Assembly: GCA_022496185.1 (NCBI GenBank)
Contig: WTXG01000016.1
Span: 1 to 64,000 of the forward strand
Length of the DNA stretch: 64,000 bases
DNA from: Multifurca ochricompacta
Lineage: Eukaryota; Basidiomycota; Agaricomycetes; Russulales; Russulaceae
Reading direction: 5' to 3'
The first letter of the stretch is position 1, and every line of letters starts with the position of its first letter. Of this stretch, positions 43,599 through 55,639 are shown piece by piece. The notes below the pieces were generated by a model. That model was not told the origin of the DNA. It saw nothing but the letters and a program-made list of their open reading frames with translations, and did no database searches. A program made the translations under genes and the position numbers.

Positions 43599-44172
43599 TG
43601 TTATGACCTCTGTGCTTGCCCAGCCACCCTATTTTCTTTGATCTTCATGACGCAGACCCTTCTGTTCCGTCTAGTTTGTCCTTCTTCATCAAATCCCCTT
43701 CCTATGTCTATCCCCAAGGCTGATCCCCATGACCACTGTTGATACTTGTTTGTCCCCTGTTTGTCTATGCTTACAACTTCTGCTATTTCTTATCTTCTTA
43801 TCTCCTTATCACTATGACCAGACACTTACTTAATTCCCTATCAGAAGCTAGGCTTTACACCATCTGCTTTTGGATATTTGGGCCCACATGACTCTGTAGT
43901 TTCTTATCTTTAGATGCCCATTTCATTACGTATATAAGTCCACTGTAGCTACATGGTAGACCTCAGACTCGACTTATTGAATACATCAGTGTTTGTCTTC
44001 TGGACAGGCCTGTTGGACTTCAGCTTGGTTATCTCAGTGCTTTCGGCACTTTCCACTCAACATCATCTCAGGGAACAGCCCCCTTTGACAGTGACTCTTC
44101 ACTCTTGACTCCAAGAAGTCCTATTGACTTCTTATCTGAAACCACTGAATGAATGCTGTCACACAAGTCAGA
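43599..44172 (+). repeat. 5' LTR of family C (3' end deleted)
   Basis: TGTTATGACCTCTG onward, TATA box GTATATAAG near 43930. Comparison with the 3' LTR shows loss of the terminal GTGCAGAACATCCC to CATAACA. The deletion may have removed the primer site, as both sides carry AAGTC. Confidence 0.8.
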
Positions 44173-45665
44173 CCTTGTTCAAAGAAGAGCTCATCAACCA
44201 CAGAGAAGAAGATAATCTTTCACAACAGACACTTGGCTCTGCCGTCTGGAAAGACTTTGAATCTGAGTTTGGATACTACATCTATCACAACAGAAGATAC
44301 CAGCCAGTAGAATATGATGACAAAAAGAGAGTCTGGTATCGTATCTGATACTTGGAAAGTAAACACTCATGGGTTACTACTGCTCCCACTCCACTAGAAT
44401 TCAGTCTTGGACCATGGAGAGAGAACCCACCTGTGATCATCACTGACTCAGAACCAGAAGAATACGCTGAAGAAAATAGTGAAGACACACCAGTATTAGC
44501 ATTGACTACACCCCTGGTTGCACCTGCAGTTGTCACAATCAGAGCCCCTGCTTTGACAACCCCCCAAATATTGATACAATCCGTTGACACCATCACCTTG
44601 TTTTATCAGAATATGTTGACCATTGCTGCCCAACTCCCTGACCCTGCTCCTCCTCCTCCTGCAGCCACTGTTGTCCCAAACATTCCCCCACCATCAGGAC
44701 AACTTTCAGGGGTCCTGCCCCAGACCTTCACAGGAGATTGCTCCCAGAGTAAGAAGTTCATGTTGGAGTTTACCACATTCAAAAACTTCAACCATGATGT
44801 CCCACAAATCATCAATCCCTTTCAGCATGCCAACCTCTTTCTCTCCCTTATCAGAGGTGATGCAGTAGATGATTGGACAATGGAGCAGCTTGAGTGGCTG
44901 AATGAGCAAGTAGAAAGTGGATGTCGCACCAAAAGCAAAGGCCTGTGGGAGACGATCGCCCAAAGGTTCAAAGATGTGTTCACAGATGGGCAGGCAAAGC
45001 AGAAAGCAGTGAGAGAGCTGAAGTCACTAAGGATGGAAAAGGGAGAACTTGACACCTATGTGGCCAAGTTCAGGAGCCTGGCAAATCAAGCAGGATATGA
45101 CACAGATGAGGAAGCCACTCTAGATCTTTTCTCCCAGGGCCTACCAAATCCACTCATCAAAAACATCATCCAATTCCATCACCCACATGATTGGGATGAG
45201 TGAGTTGATGCTGCACAAAGGCAACAACAGGACTATCTGGACTTCCAAACATGATTTGGAGTTGACACAAAAAAGGGAAAGACTAGAGACCAATGGAAAA
45301 CAGTGTTTGGAGTCAAACCAATGCACACCAGCCAGAGGGATCCCAATGCGATGGATACCTCTGCAGACAGAGTACAAGCAAGGGCTACACTTACAGAGGA
45401 TGAATGGCAGATGCTGATGAAGGAAGGGCGGTGTTTCTGTTGCAAAGCTCAAGGACATATGTCCCAGGATTGCCCAAAGAAGGGAGTGTGGGTCGCAGAA
45501 GCAACCACAGCACCTGTAACACCCATTCAAAATAACCCACCTACTGTAGACAAATGAATCAAGGAAGAGAAGGCCCAAGACATATGGGCAAAGATGATGA
45601 AGGAAAGTGAGGAAGTGCACACTATTCTGGTAGAGAAGGCATTTGCAAAGAAGGATTTTTGTTAA
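44124..45665 (+). pseudogene. Gag of family C
   Basis: One frame with TGA codons at about 44346, 45201, 45255 and 45555. N-terminal WKDFESEFGYYIYHNRRYQP, then PAPPPPAATVV linker, capsid QTFTGDCSQSKKFMLEFTTF, LIRGDAVDDWTMEQLEWLNE, LKSLRMEKGELDTYVAKFRS. Zinc knuckle CFCCKAQGHMSQDC at about 45433-45474. Ends EKAFAKKDFC, stop TAA at 45663-45665, immediately after a putative -1 slip site. The 5' start overlaps the LTR end, as the true leader is partly deleted. Confidence 0.88.
45653..45659 (+). promoter_or_regulatory. Putative -1 frameshift site at gag-pol junction, family C
   Basis: Gag frame reads AAG GAT TTT TGT TAA; the -1 frame reads GGA TTT TTG TTA and stays open into the protease. Identical core in family D (26183-26177). 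Confidence 0.5.
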
Positions 45666-48600
45666 GCTCTACCCCATCAGCCTGGGCACAAGCACTCCAT
45701 GTTACCTCTGTGTATACTAGTCAATTCAAGTCATTAAAAATACCAGTTCATTTCAAAACTACACAGAGGATGGCTGACCAAGATATCTTAGTGGACTCTG
45801 GAGCCACAGACAATTTTATCAGTCCACAACTAGTCAAAACCTTAGGCTTGGGGATGCTGGCACTTCCTCAAGAAAAGAATATCTGGAATATTGATGGGAC
45901 AGCCAACTGTGCTGGAAAAATTACACATTACACCAACCTAAATGTCCAGGTTGGAGAAACAGTGAAGGTCATTTGCTTCCTGATCACCAACCTAGGGGAT
46001 GAAGACCTCATTTTGGGGTACCCATGGCTTGCTGCCTTCAAACCAAAAATCAACTGGACTGATGTGATGATGGATAAAGACTTTTATCCAACCATCATCA
46101 CATTGCTTGGCTATGACTACACAGTCAGACATCTGATAGCAAGAGCCATGAGTACAGATGAAGAAGACAACCTAGGTTGTTGTTATGCCACCAAAGTGTC
46201 AGAATTAGCCCAGAAAGCAGTACAGGGACAGGCAGAAAAGACTTACAGTGACATAGTACCGCATGCCTATCATCGGCATTGGAAGGTGTTCTCTGAAGAG
46301 GAATCACAGTGCTTCCCACCTGCACAACCATGGGACCATGCCATTGACCTCCTGCCTGATGTGCCAGCAGCAATAGATTGCAAAATCTACCCACTGTCCC
46401 AGTCCAAACAAGTTGTGCTGACAGAGTTTCTCAAAGAACATCTGGCAAAGGGATACATTCATCCATCTAAGTTGCAGTATGCCTCTCCCTTCTTCTTCAT
46501 TAAAAAGAAGGATGGCAAACTATGACCTGTCCAAGACTATTGACAAATCAATACCTACACCATGAAGAATGCCTATCCCCTGCCCCTCATCTCTGAGCTC
46601 ATTGACACCATGAGAGACAAGTCCCTCTTCTCAAAGATGGATGTATGTTGGGGTTACAACAACATTAGGATCAAAGAGGGTGATCAATGTAAAGTGGCAT
46701 TTAAGACAAACCAAGGGCTGTTTGAACCAAATGTCATGTTCTTCAGTCTTACAAATTCACCAGCAATGTTCCAGGCCATGATGAATCACATCTTCTGCAA
46801 TCTTATTCTCACCAGTGAAGTAGTGGTCCATATGGATGATATTCTGGTTGCAACCACCAACAACTTGGACCACCATTGAGAATGAGTGTACCAGGTGCTA
46901 GACATACTGCATGAACATGATCTATACCTTAAACCAGCTAAATGTTCCTTTGAACAACAGAGCATTGAGTATCTAGGAGTTATCCTAGAAGGAGGACAAG
47001 TGTGCATGGATCCCATTAAAGTACAAGGGATCCAAGAATGGCCTATACTAACCTGTGTCAAGGATGTCCAATCATTCATTGGATTTTGCAATTTCTATTG
47101 ATGCTTTGTCAAGGGATTTTCAGGCATTGCACAACCACTGAATGATCTCCTGAAAAAGGATGTGCCATGGCACTGGGGCACAGTGCAGCAGCGGGCATTT
47201 GAACAAATCAGGGATCTGGTTGGCTCAGAACCAGTACTCATCCAACCTGATCTGAGTTGCCCCTTTGAATTAGAGGTGGATGCCTCTCACTTTGCAAATG
47301 GAGCAGTGCTATACCAAAAAGATGCTGCACAAATACTTCACCCAGTGGCATATTATTCTGAAACCTTTTCACCAGCTGAATGAAACTATGACATCTGGGA
47401 CAGGGAACTGTTAGCCATAGTTAAGGCACTACAACATTGGTGACCCTACCTAGCTGGAGCTCCTCATAAAACCATCATCCACACAGACCACTCCAACTTA
47501 CTGTATTGGAAAGAGCCCCATAAAATCAGTCAATGTGTGGCACAGGAAGTCCTGGAGTTGGAAGAGTACAACTTTACCTTGAAGCATATTGCAGGAAGTT
47601 GAAACACATGGGCAGATGTGCTGTCACAAAGGCCAGATATGCATACAGGAGAAGATGACAATAACAATGTCACTGTTCTCCCAGAAGAAGTGTTTGCAAA
47701 GACTGCCATAGTCAGTCTCCATGATATGGACTTATGGGCACAAGTTTCACAAAATATGAACCCAGAACTATGCTGCTCATGGGCCAAGGCACACAACTTA
47801 AAAGAGGTCAATGGCCTTTGGTGGAAAGATGGAGATCAGCTCGTTGTCACTGGTGGCGACAACATTAAGAGGGGGGTGATCCATTTTCACCACAACCTTC
47901 CCTCCACTGGCCACCCTGGCATTGCCAACACTTATGCCCTCACCAAACAAGACTACTGGTGGCCCAACATGAAAAAGGATGTTGAAGACTATGTGAAGGG
48001 ATGTGCGGCATGTCAGGCAAACAAAATCAATACACACCCAAAAATCCTGCCAATATACCCTATCACTCCCATCTCATCAACCCCATTCCAGACCATCGCT
48101 ATGGACTTCATCGTCAAATTACCCAAGTCACAAGGATTCAATGCCATTCTCATGATTACTGATCACAATTGCTCCAAGGTGGCCCTCTTCATACCCTGCA
48201 AGGAGACCATCATGGTGGAAGGAGTGGCAAAGCTATACCTGGACCATGTTTACTGCCACTATGGACTCCCCAAGAAGATCATATCCAACTGGGATACCCA
48301 GTTTACATTGACATTTGTGAAAGCTTTGTGCAGGACATTAGACATTACACAGAACATATCCATGGCATACCACCCACAGACAGATGGACAGTCAGAGCAA
48401 ATGAACCAATGGTTAGAACAAGACCTTTGGTTCTGGTGTAATGGACAACAAGATGACTGGGCAGAGTGGCTTTCAACTGCGGAGTTTGCTCACAACTCAT
48501 GGCCCAATGGGACGACAAAAGCTACCCCCTTCTCCCTTATCATGGGCTGGACTCTGCATACCACATGGATGGATAAGCCCACTAATGTCCCATCAGTAGC

Positions 48601-49144
48601 CCAACAAATAAGCCAATGGGAAGAACTATGACAATCAGCCAATGAAAACCTGGTGAAGGCACAGCAACTCCTATCTGCACAGCTGAGCACATTCACACCT
48701 TATCAGACCAATGACTGGGTATGGCTCAAGGGAAGGAATATTCACATGTCACACCCCATGGCCAAATTGGTGCCCCAACATCATGGGCCCTTCCAGATCA
48801 AAAGGAAGCTGTCAGATGTATCCTATGAGCTGCAACTGCCACTGAAATGGAAGATCCATCCCATCTTCCACACCAAGCTTCTGACCCCATATAAGGAAAC
48901 CTCTATTCATGGGGAAAACTTCCTGAGACCTCCACCTGACCTTATCAATGGAGAAGCAGAGTGGGAAGTGGAATGCATTCTAGACTCAGCACAAAAAGGC
49001 CAAGGGCACAAGCTATACTACCTAATTAAGTGGAAGGGATTCCCAGACTCTGACAGTTCATGGGAACCAGCTGGGGACATCTTTGCACTGGTTCTTATCA
49101 AGGAGTTCCACTTATGACATCCCCAAGTGCCCAAAGGCAGTTAA
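45653..49144 (+). pseudogene. Pol of family C (protease, RT, RNase H, integrase, chromodomain)
   Basis: Single frame with only TGA interruptions (about 46523, 46541, 46877, 47099, 47381, 47441, 47600, 48629, 49115). Protease: [83 protein letters not shown] (YMDD changed to HMDD). RNase H: ELEVDASHFANGAVLYQKD, WDRELLAIVKAL. Integrase: HHNLPSTGHPG to CAACQANK, MDFIVKLPKSQGFNAILMIT, MAYHPQTDGQSEQMNQW, HHGPFQIKRKLSDVSYEL. Chromodomain: YYLIKWKGFPDSDSSWEPAG near 49015-49075. Closely related to family D. Confidence 0.94.
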
Positions 49145-49220
49145 AAGACAACAGCTTTTGACCTAGTCAATTCCCCAGAACATGCTCCCCCAGCAAAGTC
49201 CTAACCACCAACATTTTAAC

Positions 49221-50425
49221 ATGTCATCCACTTCATCCTCCATTGCTGCCAGCACAGCCATCAATGCCTTCTCTTCCACTGCTGCAACTACAGAAACATT
49301 CCCATTCGCCCACCCTTCCACTCGTCCCTCTTCCCCCATTGACTACAAAGCTGCTGAAGCTTGAGTCAAGAACCAGTCCCCCAACCCTGACCATGACTTT
49401 GACCACTCTGAAGAACCCCACCCTAATGACCTTCTCAAGATGGAGCAGGATGATGAAGTACTGGAGTTCCTGTTCTTCTTCAACAATCCAAACTTGTCGA
49501 TGTACTTCCCACTTGAGATCACCATGGCTGACAGGGACACAAAGATAGCCAAGTACATCTTCTACACAAATGGAGGGATGGATGTGGCAGGATGTATGAA
49601 GAAGGATGGTCCAGTTTATGGTGTGCCAGTATACCTAGAGGAGAGAATGACAGGTCACTTGCATCACACAATGAGCAATGAACAATTACAGCATCTGTCT
49701 GCCAATGATCCGCAGGCCTTTGCTATTGACAAAGTCCTGAATGACATGCATCTTCTGCACCTGAAAGCCAAAGTCATGAGGCTGTGGAAGACCTTGACAC
49801 TGCATACCACCCTCAACACACAGTACTGGGAGTACATGAAGCAGATGACAAGGTTGAGCAGTGGGATGTTCCAGGTGGAACAGGAATTGGTAAACATTAG
49901 GAAGCAGTTGGAATTGGGAGACATGTATCAAACAATTGCAGAAAGGTATGCCAACACTTATGCTTGACCCCTCCCTCCACAATCACTAGGGGCCACACCT
50001 ACATTGCTGCCTAATTGATTTGAAATGCCATGAATGCATGAGAACCCCAAGGCGAAACATGCTGGTGATGTGGCAGCAAGTATCACATCAGCTGGGTATG
50101 TCCCCTTAATCGCAAATGGTGCCATCACTGCCACAGCAATCTCCATTGGAGTCACCATTGTATCTTTTGATGACTTGGCATGGCCCCAACAGTCATCAAT
50201 CCATCAGGCTGGTGTGGCAAGTGTCTCCATCACAATGCAGGGCACCACGAACTCAACTGCCCCATCCACGATCTGTGCCATCAGTGTGGACAGCACAGCC
50301 CTTATGGGTTCCTCCACAGCCACAGATGTCCCCAGGATTCAAATGATGATCCCTTGGATGAGCATAATGTAGCTGATGATTACCTGGAGCTAGTGCAGGA
50401 TGATGACAGTACAAGTCATTTCTAG
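49221..50425 (+). pseudogene. Third ORF of family C with paired zinc-binding motifs
   Basis: About 401 codons, starting 77 bp after pol. N-terminus MSSTSSSIAASTAINAFSST, then SSPIDYKAAEA, acidic stretch with HPNDLLKMEQDDEVLEFLFF, KIAKYIFYTNGGMDVAGC, GPVYGVPVYLEER, a helical region (FQVEQELVNIRKQLELGDMY), and the C-terminus GWCGKCLHHNAGHHELNC (CX2CX6HX4C) then LCHQCGQHSPYGFLHSHRC (CX2CX11HXC). A one-base shift near 50185 separates the last part; TGA codons at about 49362, 49968 and others. Domain order equals the third ORF of family D. Function unknown; RNA or DNA binding is an inference. Confidence 0.8.
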
Positions 50426-50456
50426 CTGGGTCTGCTAGAACCAGAAGAGGGGGTGA

Positions 50457-51688
50457 TGTTACGACCTCTGCACTTGCCCAGCCACCCTATTTTCTTTGAT
50501 CTTCATGATGCAGACCCTTCTGTTCCATCTAGTTTGTCCTTCTTCATCAAATCCCCTTCCTATGTCTATCCCCAAGGCCAATCCCTGTGACCACTGTTGA
50601 TACTTGTTTGTCCCCTGTTTGTCTATGCTTACAACTTCTGCTATTTCTTATCTTCTTATCTCCTTATCACTATGACCAGACACTTACTTAATTCCCTATC
50701 AGAAGCTAGGCTTTACACCATCTGCTTTCAGATATTTGGGCCCACATGACTCTGTAGTTTCTTATCTTTAGACACCTGTTTCATTACATATATAAGTCCA
50801 CTGTAGCTACATGGTAGACCTCAGACTCGACTTATTTGTCATGACCCATCCAGTGTACCAAGCAGACTGCAAGACGCAGGGGAAGCCTGAGTCTGGGGGA
50901 TGTCAGGGAGAGATTTGGATTGCCCAGGTCCCTCCCAGGCAACAGACCCTGAGTGCTTAGTCATGGTGTCCCATGCAGAAGACAAGAAGCACTGCAGGTA
51001 CGGCATGTTCTGATGGAAGGATGGAAGCACACAGCATAAGGTTTGATGTACTGATGAACCTTAGTTGACATGAGAAGACGGTGGCACTGGTTCTGATAGA
51101 AGGTTCCAGAGTCACACAGTAGAACTACTAGCGCTTAGATAAGGACTGGTGAGAACGGATGACTAAGCTAGACTTGCATGTATATATACCCTAGCTAGTC
51201 GGCTCTGGATGGTTCCACATCTTGAGCTCCTGTGACAATCAGAAGCCTAGTGGACTTTGATTGACTTCCCTTTCCCTGCATCTAACCACCCGGACTTGTC
51301 TCTTGGTGCTTTACCTTCTGGGTAGTTGCACACGGAACACTTGAGGCCAGAATCCTGACTTAGGGGTGACAATCTGAGCACTTCGAACCAAGATCCCTCA
51401 TCGACCTTGTCCCTGTGACCTTGCCACCTGCACTTAGTCACATACACCCCTCTGAGTGTAACATTATTGAATACATCAGTGTTTGTCTTCTGGACAGGCC
51501 TGTTGGACTTCAGCTTGGTTATCTCAGTGCTTTCGGCACTTTCCGCTCAACATCGTCTCAGGGAACAGCCCCCTTTGACAGTGACTCTTCACTCTTGACT
51601 CCAAGAAGTCCTATTGACTTCTTATCTGAAACCACTGAACAAACACTGTCACACAAGTCGTGCAGAACATCCCACACCAGACATAACA
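50457..51688 (+). repeat. 3' LTR of family C (600 bp plus inserted solo LTR)
   Basis: TGTTACGACCTC to CCAGACATAACA, split by 50837-51463 and its 5-bp duplication. Confidence 0.92.
50837..51463 (+). mobile_element. Solo LTR, family F (627 bp), with 5-bp target duplication
   Basis: TGTCATGACCC to CTGAGTGTAACA, flanked by TTATT (50832-50836 and 51464-51468) within the family C 3' LTR; the 5' LTR has the uninterrupted site at about 43975. TATA box TATATATACC near 51180. CpG well retained. Its end resembles that of family G (6394-8214). Confidence 0.94.
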
Positions 51689-51693
51689 TGGGG

Positions 51694-52535
51694 GTGCACT
51701 GGGACTGGGATGGGTTTGTGCTCTTTGTCTTCTGGAGGTGTGGTGGAGGGCAGGTGTGGCAGGTGTGTCATTACTGCTATGTCTTCTAGGATTTCTTCTT
51801 CTGTCTTGGGGGGAGTTGGACTGACTTCTTCTGTCTTGGGATGCCAGGTTGATAGCCCAGTCAGTAATACTAGCCACAATGCAAAGGAGTCCTTTTTATT
51901 TCTTTTCTCTATTTAGATCAAGTAATGTGAAGGTAAGTATGTATCAAAGGCTGAAGGCCTCCACAATACTATGCCTGGGGGGGTAGGGGGAGTGTCTGGA
52001 CAAAAACTACAGGTACAAAGATCAATATTGCAGAGGCAACATCATCTGGATGCAGGAGAACTTCCTTTGAAGTCAGAGGTATTTTCTGTGGGAGTTTCAA
52101 GGTCAGACCAGGTAGTGGTGGTACCAATTAAGGCTGTCTGGATCTGGGTGAGACATTCTTCTCCTTGAGTGACTGCTGCAAGGGAAAGGGTAGGGAATGT
52201 GAGCTCTTCTGGTTCTGGGGAGAGTTCAGCATAGGTGGGAAGGTAAGGGGGGTCTGTGAAGATGGGAGGGTTAACAAGGAATGGGCAGTGGTTATGAGAG
52301 GTGGTCTCCCAGTAGTCAGCAGTCCACAGATATTCAATCTGTATGCCTTCTGTTTCAACAAGATGCCAGCCAGAGGGGGAGGGAGCAGAGTGAAGGTGGA
52401 TTTCATCAAAGGTGAGGTTGATTCTTATGTGGTCTAGGCAAAAGGTGGAGAGATAGTAAAGGCATTCTCCTCTGAGCAAGAGTGTTTCAAGTTCTGGGAT
52501 GCAAGGGGGAATGTGTTCCTTCCAGAGGTGTTCAT
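51694..52535 (-). mobile_element. Ty3 family A copy A3, segment 2 (ORF3 start and ORF2)
   Basis: Minus strand carries MASITDWAINLASQDRRSQS, the conserved gap, and ORF2 sequence (LETLLLRGECLYYLSTFCLD, SGWHLVETEGIQIEYLWTAD). Arg residues of copy A4 are replaced by Cys or His here (GERLYY to GECLYY, TSRNH to TSHNH), the protein trace of CpG decay. Confidence 0.88.
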
Positions 52536-54488
52536 TGTTGACACAGGACATGTCTGGAGATGCTTCAGGCATCTAAGTTTCACTTAAGCTGTAGATTAGA
52601 TTAGATTCTGGAGTATTGGACTTTTTATGTTATCCTTATTACATTTTTTCTCACCTTACTCAGCTGATTAGTGATGAACTTAGTAATGCACAGTATAGCA
52701 TGTGATTCTCCTTTGGCCAATGGCCTTTATCACTCTTGTATATTGTCTGGCACTTGTGGACTTATTCCCAGTGCGCACAGACCATCCCTTGGGGTATATA
52801 AGGGTGTCTGTTTTGTCCCTTCCACTTCAGAGTTCTTCTAACCTCTGAAGTGTAAGTTTCTTTTACTTTACTCTCTACTACCTTTAGACTAATGTTCTAC
52901 ATAGACTTGTTAGTGATTGGCAGGGGTAACCCTGGGGTATACTCATTGGTACCCATACCCGTACCTGTCACTACGGGTATGGGTAACCCACGGGTTACCT
53001 GCAGGTCACCTGTGAAAACGCATGCAAGTTCTTTACTTGCATTGTGCATTTCAGATAACCGGCCTGGGCCTTCCCGGACCAAGAAGATACACAACGCATT
53101 CATTTGTGGCTGCTTAAGATCCCTCAATGGCTCTTGTTTTATGTTCAGAAGATTAAGATAATTCATTATTCCATTTTTATCTTATTATTCTGCTTTCAAT
53201 TTTATACAAGCACAACTAAAATCCAGTATACAGAGATGATTAGATAGGATGTTATAGAACATTGATGAAAAGCCTGTCAGATAACCACACAGAATGCAAA
53301 ATAATTTGATGAACACATAGCAATTGGCAGGGGTAACCCCTGGATAATTGTTTTGATACCTGGGTTACCCATAAAATGAAACGCATGCAAGTTCTTTACT
53401 TGCATCGCGCATTTCGGACAATCAGCCTGGGCCATCCCGGTCAAGGAGATACACACTCAGACACAACACATTCATTTATGGCTACTCAAGATCCCTCAAA
53501 GATTCCTATTTTATGTTCATAAGATTAAGATGATTTATTATTCCATTTTTATTTTATTATTCTGGTTTCAATTTCATATGAGCACAACTGATCTTTGCAT
53601 TTCTGCGCATTTCAGATAAATGGCCCAGGCCATCCTGGTCAGGGAGATAAGCACTTGGACACAACATGTTCATTTATGGCTACTCAAGATTCCTCAAAAA
53701 TTGTTGTTTTATGTTCAGAAGATTAAAAGGATCTTTTATTTACATTATTATTTTATTATTCTAGTTTCATTTCATACAAGCGTGACTGTCCTGGTCCCTG
53801 GATGCACAATTCTGCATGTTTAAGTCAACCTTCCTTAATAGGAAGGAGGTCAGACCACCATGCAATGCAATGTAGTTGCTGCCCCATGCAGCTTGTAGAT
53901 ACATGCAGGCCTTGTTTCAATAAAGTGATTTGATAATTAGATTATAGAATAGTCTAAAGTAGTCTAGAGAGTATTTTAGATAGTGCCAGACCGGCAGAAT
54001 TGGTCGCGCATTAATAAAACAGATGCATCATGATTTTCAAGAATGTAGATCACTGATAACAGTTTTATTTTACATCACACCATTGATCTGCTTTGATATT
54101 TTGTAGGATAACACTAGAATATATTTAAAGCCACCCTGTATCATACATCAGACGAGATCTTGTATTTTTGTGGCTGCAGATGTGTTTTATCTTAGAATTT
54201 CTACTGATCTTGTCAATGGATAATCGGCGCCTATACCTGCCAAACCTGCTGCACAGGTATGGGTTTCCACAGGTTGGGAGCCATATACCTGTACCCATAC
54301 CTGGCAAAACCCGTGGTGCTTACCCATGCAGGTATGAAAACCCTTGACAATCACTAAGACTTGTCTTTGTTCTAGGTCAGTAGTATAGTATAATATAGAG
54401 TTCTTCTAACCTCTGAAGTACTTGTCTTTGTTCTAGCCTCACCACTACTAACCACAGTCAGTATAACCAGCAGCATGATTGTTCAACA
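52536..54488 (+). mobile_element. Copia-type solo LTR, family H, second copy, split by a MITE
   Basis: Matches 37829-38228: TGTTGACACAGGACATG to GATTGTTCAACA. The LTR parts are 52536-52910 and 54357-54488. The host site itself contains GTTGACACAGAC, so the left boundary is blurred and no clean duplication is visible. Confidence 0.85.
52911..54356. mobile_element. hAT-type MITE (1446 bp) with 8-bp duplication and internal triplication
   Basis: Ends TAGTGATTGGCAGGGG and inverted TAGTGATTGTCAAGGG, flanked by AGACTTGT (52903-52910 and 54357-54364). Subterminal GGGTAACC, ACCCGTACC and CCTGTACCC runs. The centre has three direct copies of a roughly 200-bp unit starting near 53013, 53376 and 53600 (TGCGCATTTCAGATAA-, CCTGGGCC-, TTTATGTTCAGAAGATTAA-like motifs). 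Confidence 0.9.
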
Positions 54489-55413
54489 CAGACTAAGAGT
54501 GTTTCAAGAGGATCCCCTGTGGAGTGGGTGAGCTGAGTGAGATGCCAATAAAGAAGTTGGTGTTGGGAGTCCTGAGGGATGGTCTGGCAAGGTCTGGACA
54601 GGAATTGATTGTACTGGGTTTGGGTGAGAACTTGTCCAAAGGGGAGGAGAAGTTGGAGAGGGAGATAAATGGTATCAATGTCACACCAGCCTTCTGCTTG
54701 TCTATTGTCATGGAGGGTGCTGATAAGTGGTTCAGGGTACAAAAGGGTGAGCTGTGCTTCTCTGTGGAGCTGGAAGAGATGATTGAATTGTCTTTGGACA
54801 TGTTGAAGATGTTCTTCTCTTTCTGTGGGGAAGGACACTATTTTTCCAGACCAAGGGATTGTTTATTTACTAGGGACCTCTACAGCTAGATGCACAACAT
54901 ACTGTTTAAAGGTTACTATCAAAGTCTATATCTTCAAAGCAGGAGTACCCATCTGCAGGCTGGATGGGGAGGAGGGGAAGAGGATTGGTAGGTAAGCATA
55001 TTGATCAAGTGAGGGGGACAAATTCTGGGTGGTCTCTGGGTGCATCTCAAACTGTAAAGTACCTGTCTTCCACCACAACACCTAGATCAGTGAAACTTAA
55101 AGTACCAAAGAGGCTGATGAAGTGTCCATCCAGAAGGTCAAAGCCTTGGAGTAATGCTCTAGCCCCACTAAAGACATCCTGCAGTTCTGGGGAAAGTGTG
55201 TGATCCAAACAGGCAATGGAAGCATTCCAGGAATAGACCAAGAGGCCCTGTTGGAAGGTATGAGGATTGGGGGCCAAGTAACCTACTTTGGCACAGAGAT
55301 TGAGGTTTACAAAGTGGGAGGAAGGGTAATGAGGGGAATGAAGAAATCAATCAATGTGAGGGCAAATAGGAACATTATGGAAGCGAGGAAAGTGGAGAGG
55401 AATGACCACACCT
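54489..55413 (-). mobile_element. Ty3 family A copy A3, segment 3 (ORF2 start and ORF1)
   Basis: Minus strand shows QRQFNHLFQLHREAQLTLLY, then ORF1 LSPELQDVFSGARALLQGFD. It stops at 55413, where a MITE-like end TAGTGTTTAAAGG begins; the remaining 5' part and LTR are missing. Confidence 0.88.
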
Positions 55414-55620
55414 AGTGTTTAAAGGTCCAGTTGCCCTAACTGAAAAAGCGACTGGAACCAGACTGGATGCAACCAAATGCAACCAGACCACCAGTTGCAG
55501 TTGCCCAGATTCTGTGACTTATCAGTTGCCAGTTGCATGCTATTACAGAATATTGAAAGACTGATGAAAACCAGTTTAGACCAGTTGCAACTGGTCTATT
55601 TCCATATATGGCATAGCCAA
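55414..55620. mobile_element. Partial hAT-like MITE
   Basis: Begins TAGTGTTTAAAGGTCCAG, rich in CCAGTTGC and GCAACTGG, with perfect palindrome GACCAGTTGCAACTGGTC at 55579-55596. No matching right end or duplication found. Confidence 0.4.
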
Positions 55621-55639
55621 AGTCCACAGCCATGGGAAT

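Larger units (their letters stand above)
43599..51688 (+). mobile_element. Ty3 family C retrotransposon, full length (8.09 kb) with target duplication
   Basis: Flanked by TGGGG (43594-43598 and 51689-51693) inside copy A3. Order: 5' LTR, gag, pol with chromodomain, third ORF, polypurine tract AGAAGAGGGGGTGA and 3' LTR (50457-51688, itself split by a solo LTR). Pol is one frame interrupted by TGA codons. The 5' LTR lacks about 30 bp present at the end of the 3' LTR (after CACAAGTC), including the terminal CA and any primer site. Confidence 0.95.
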
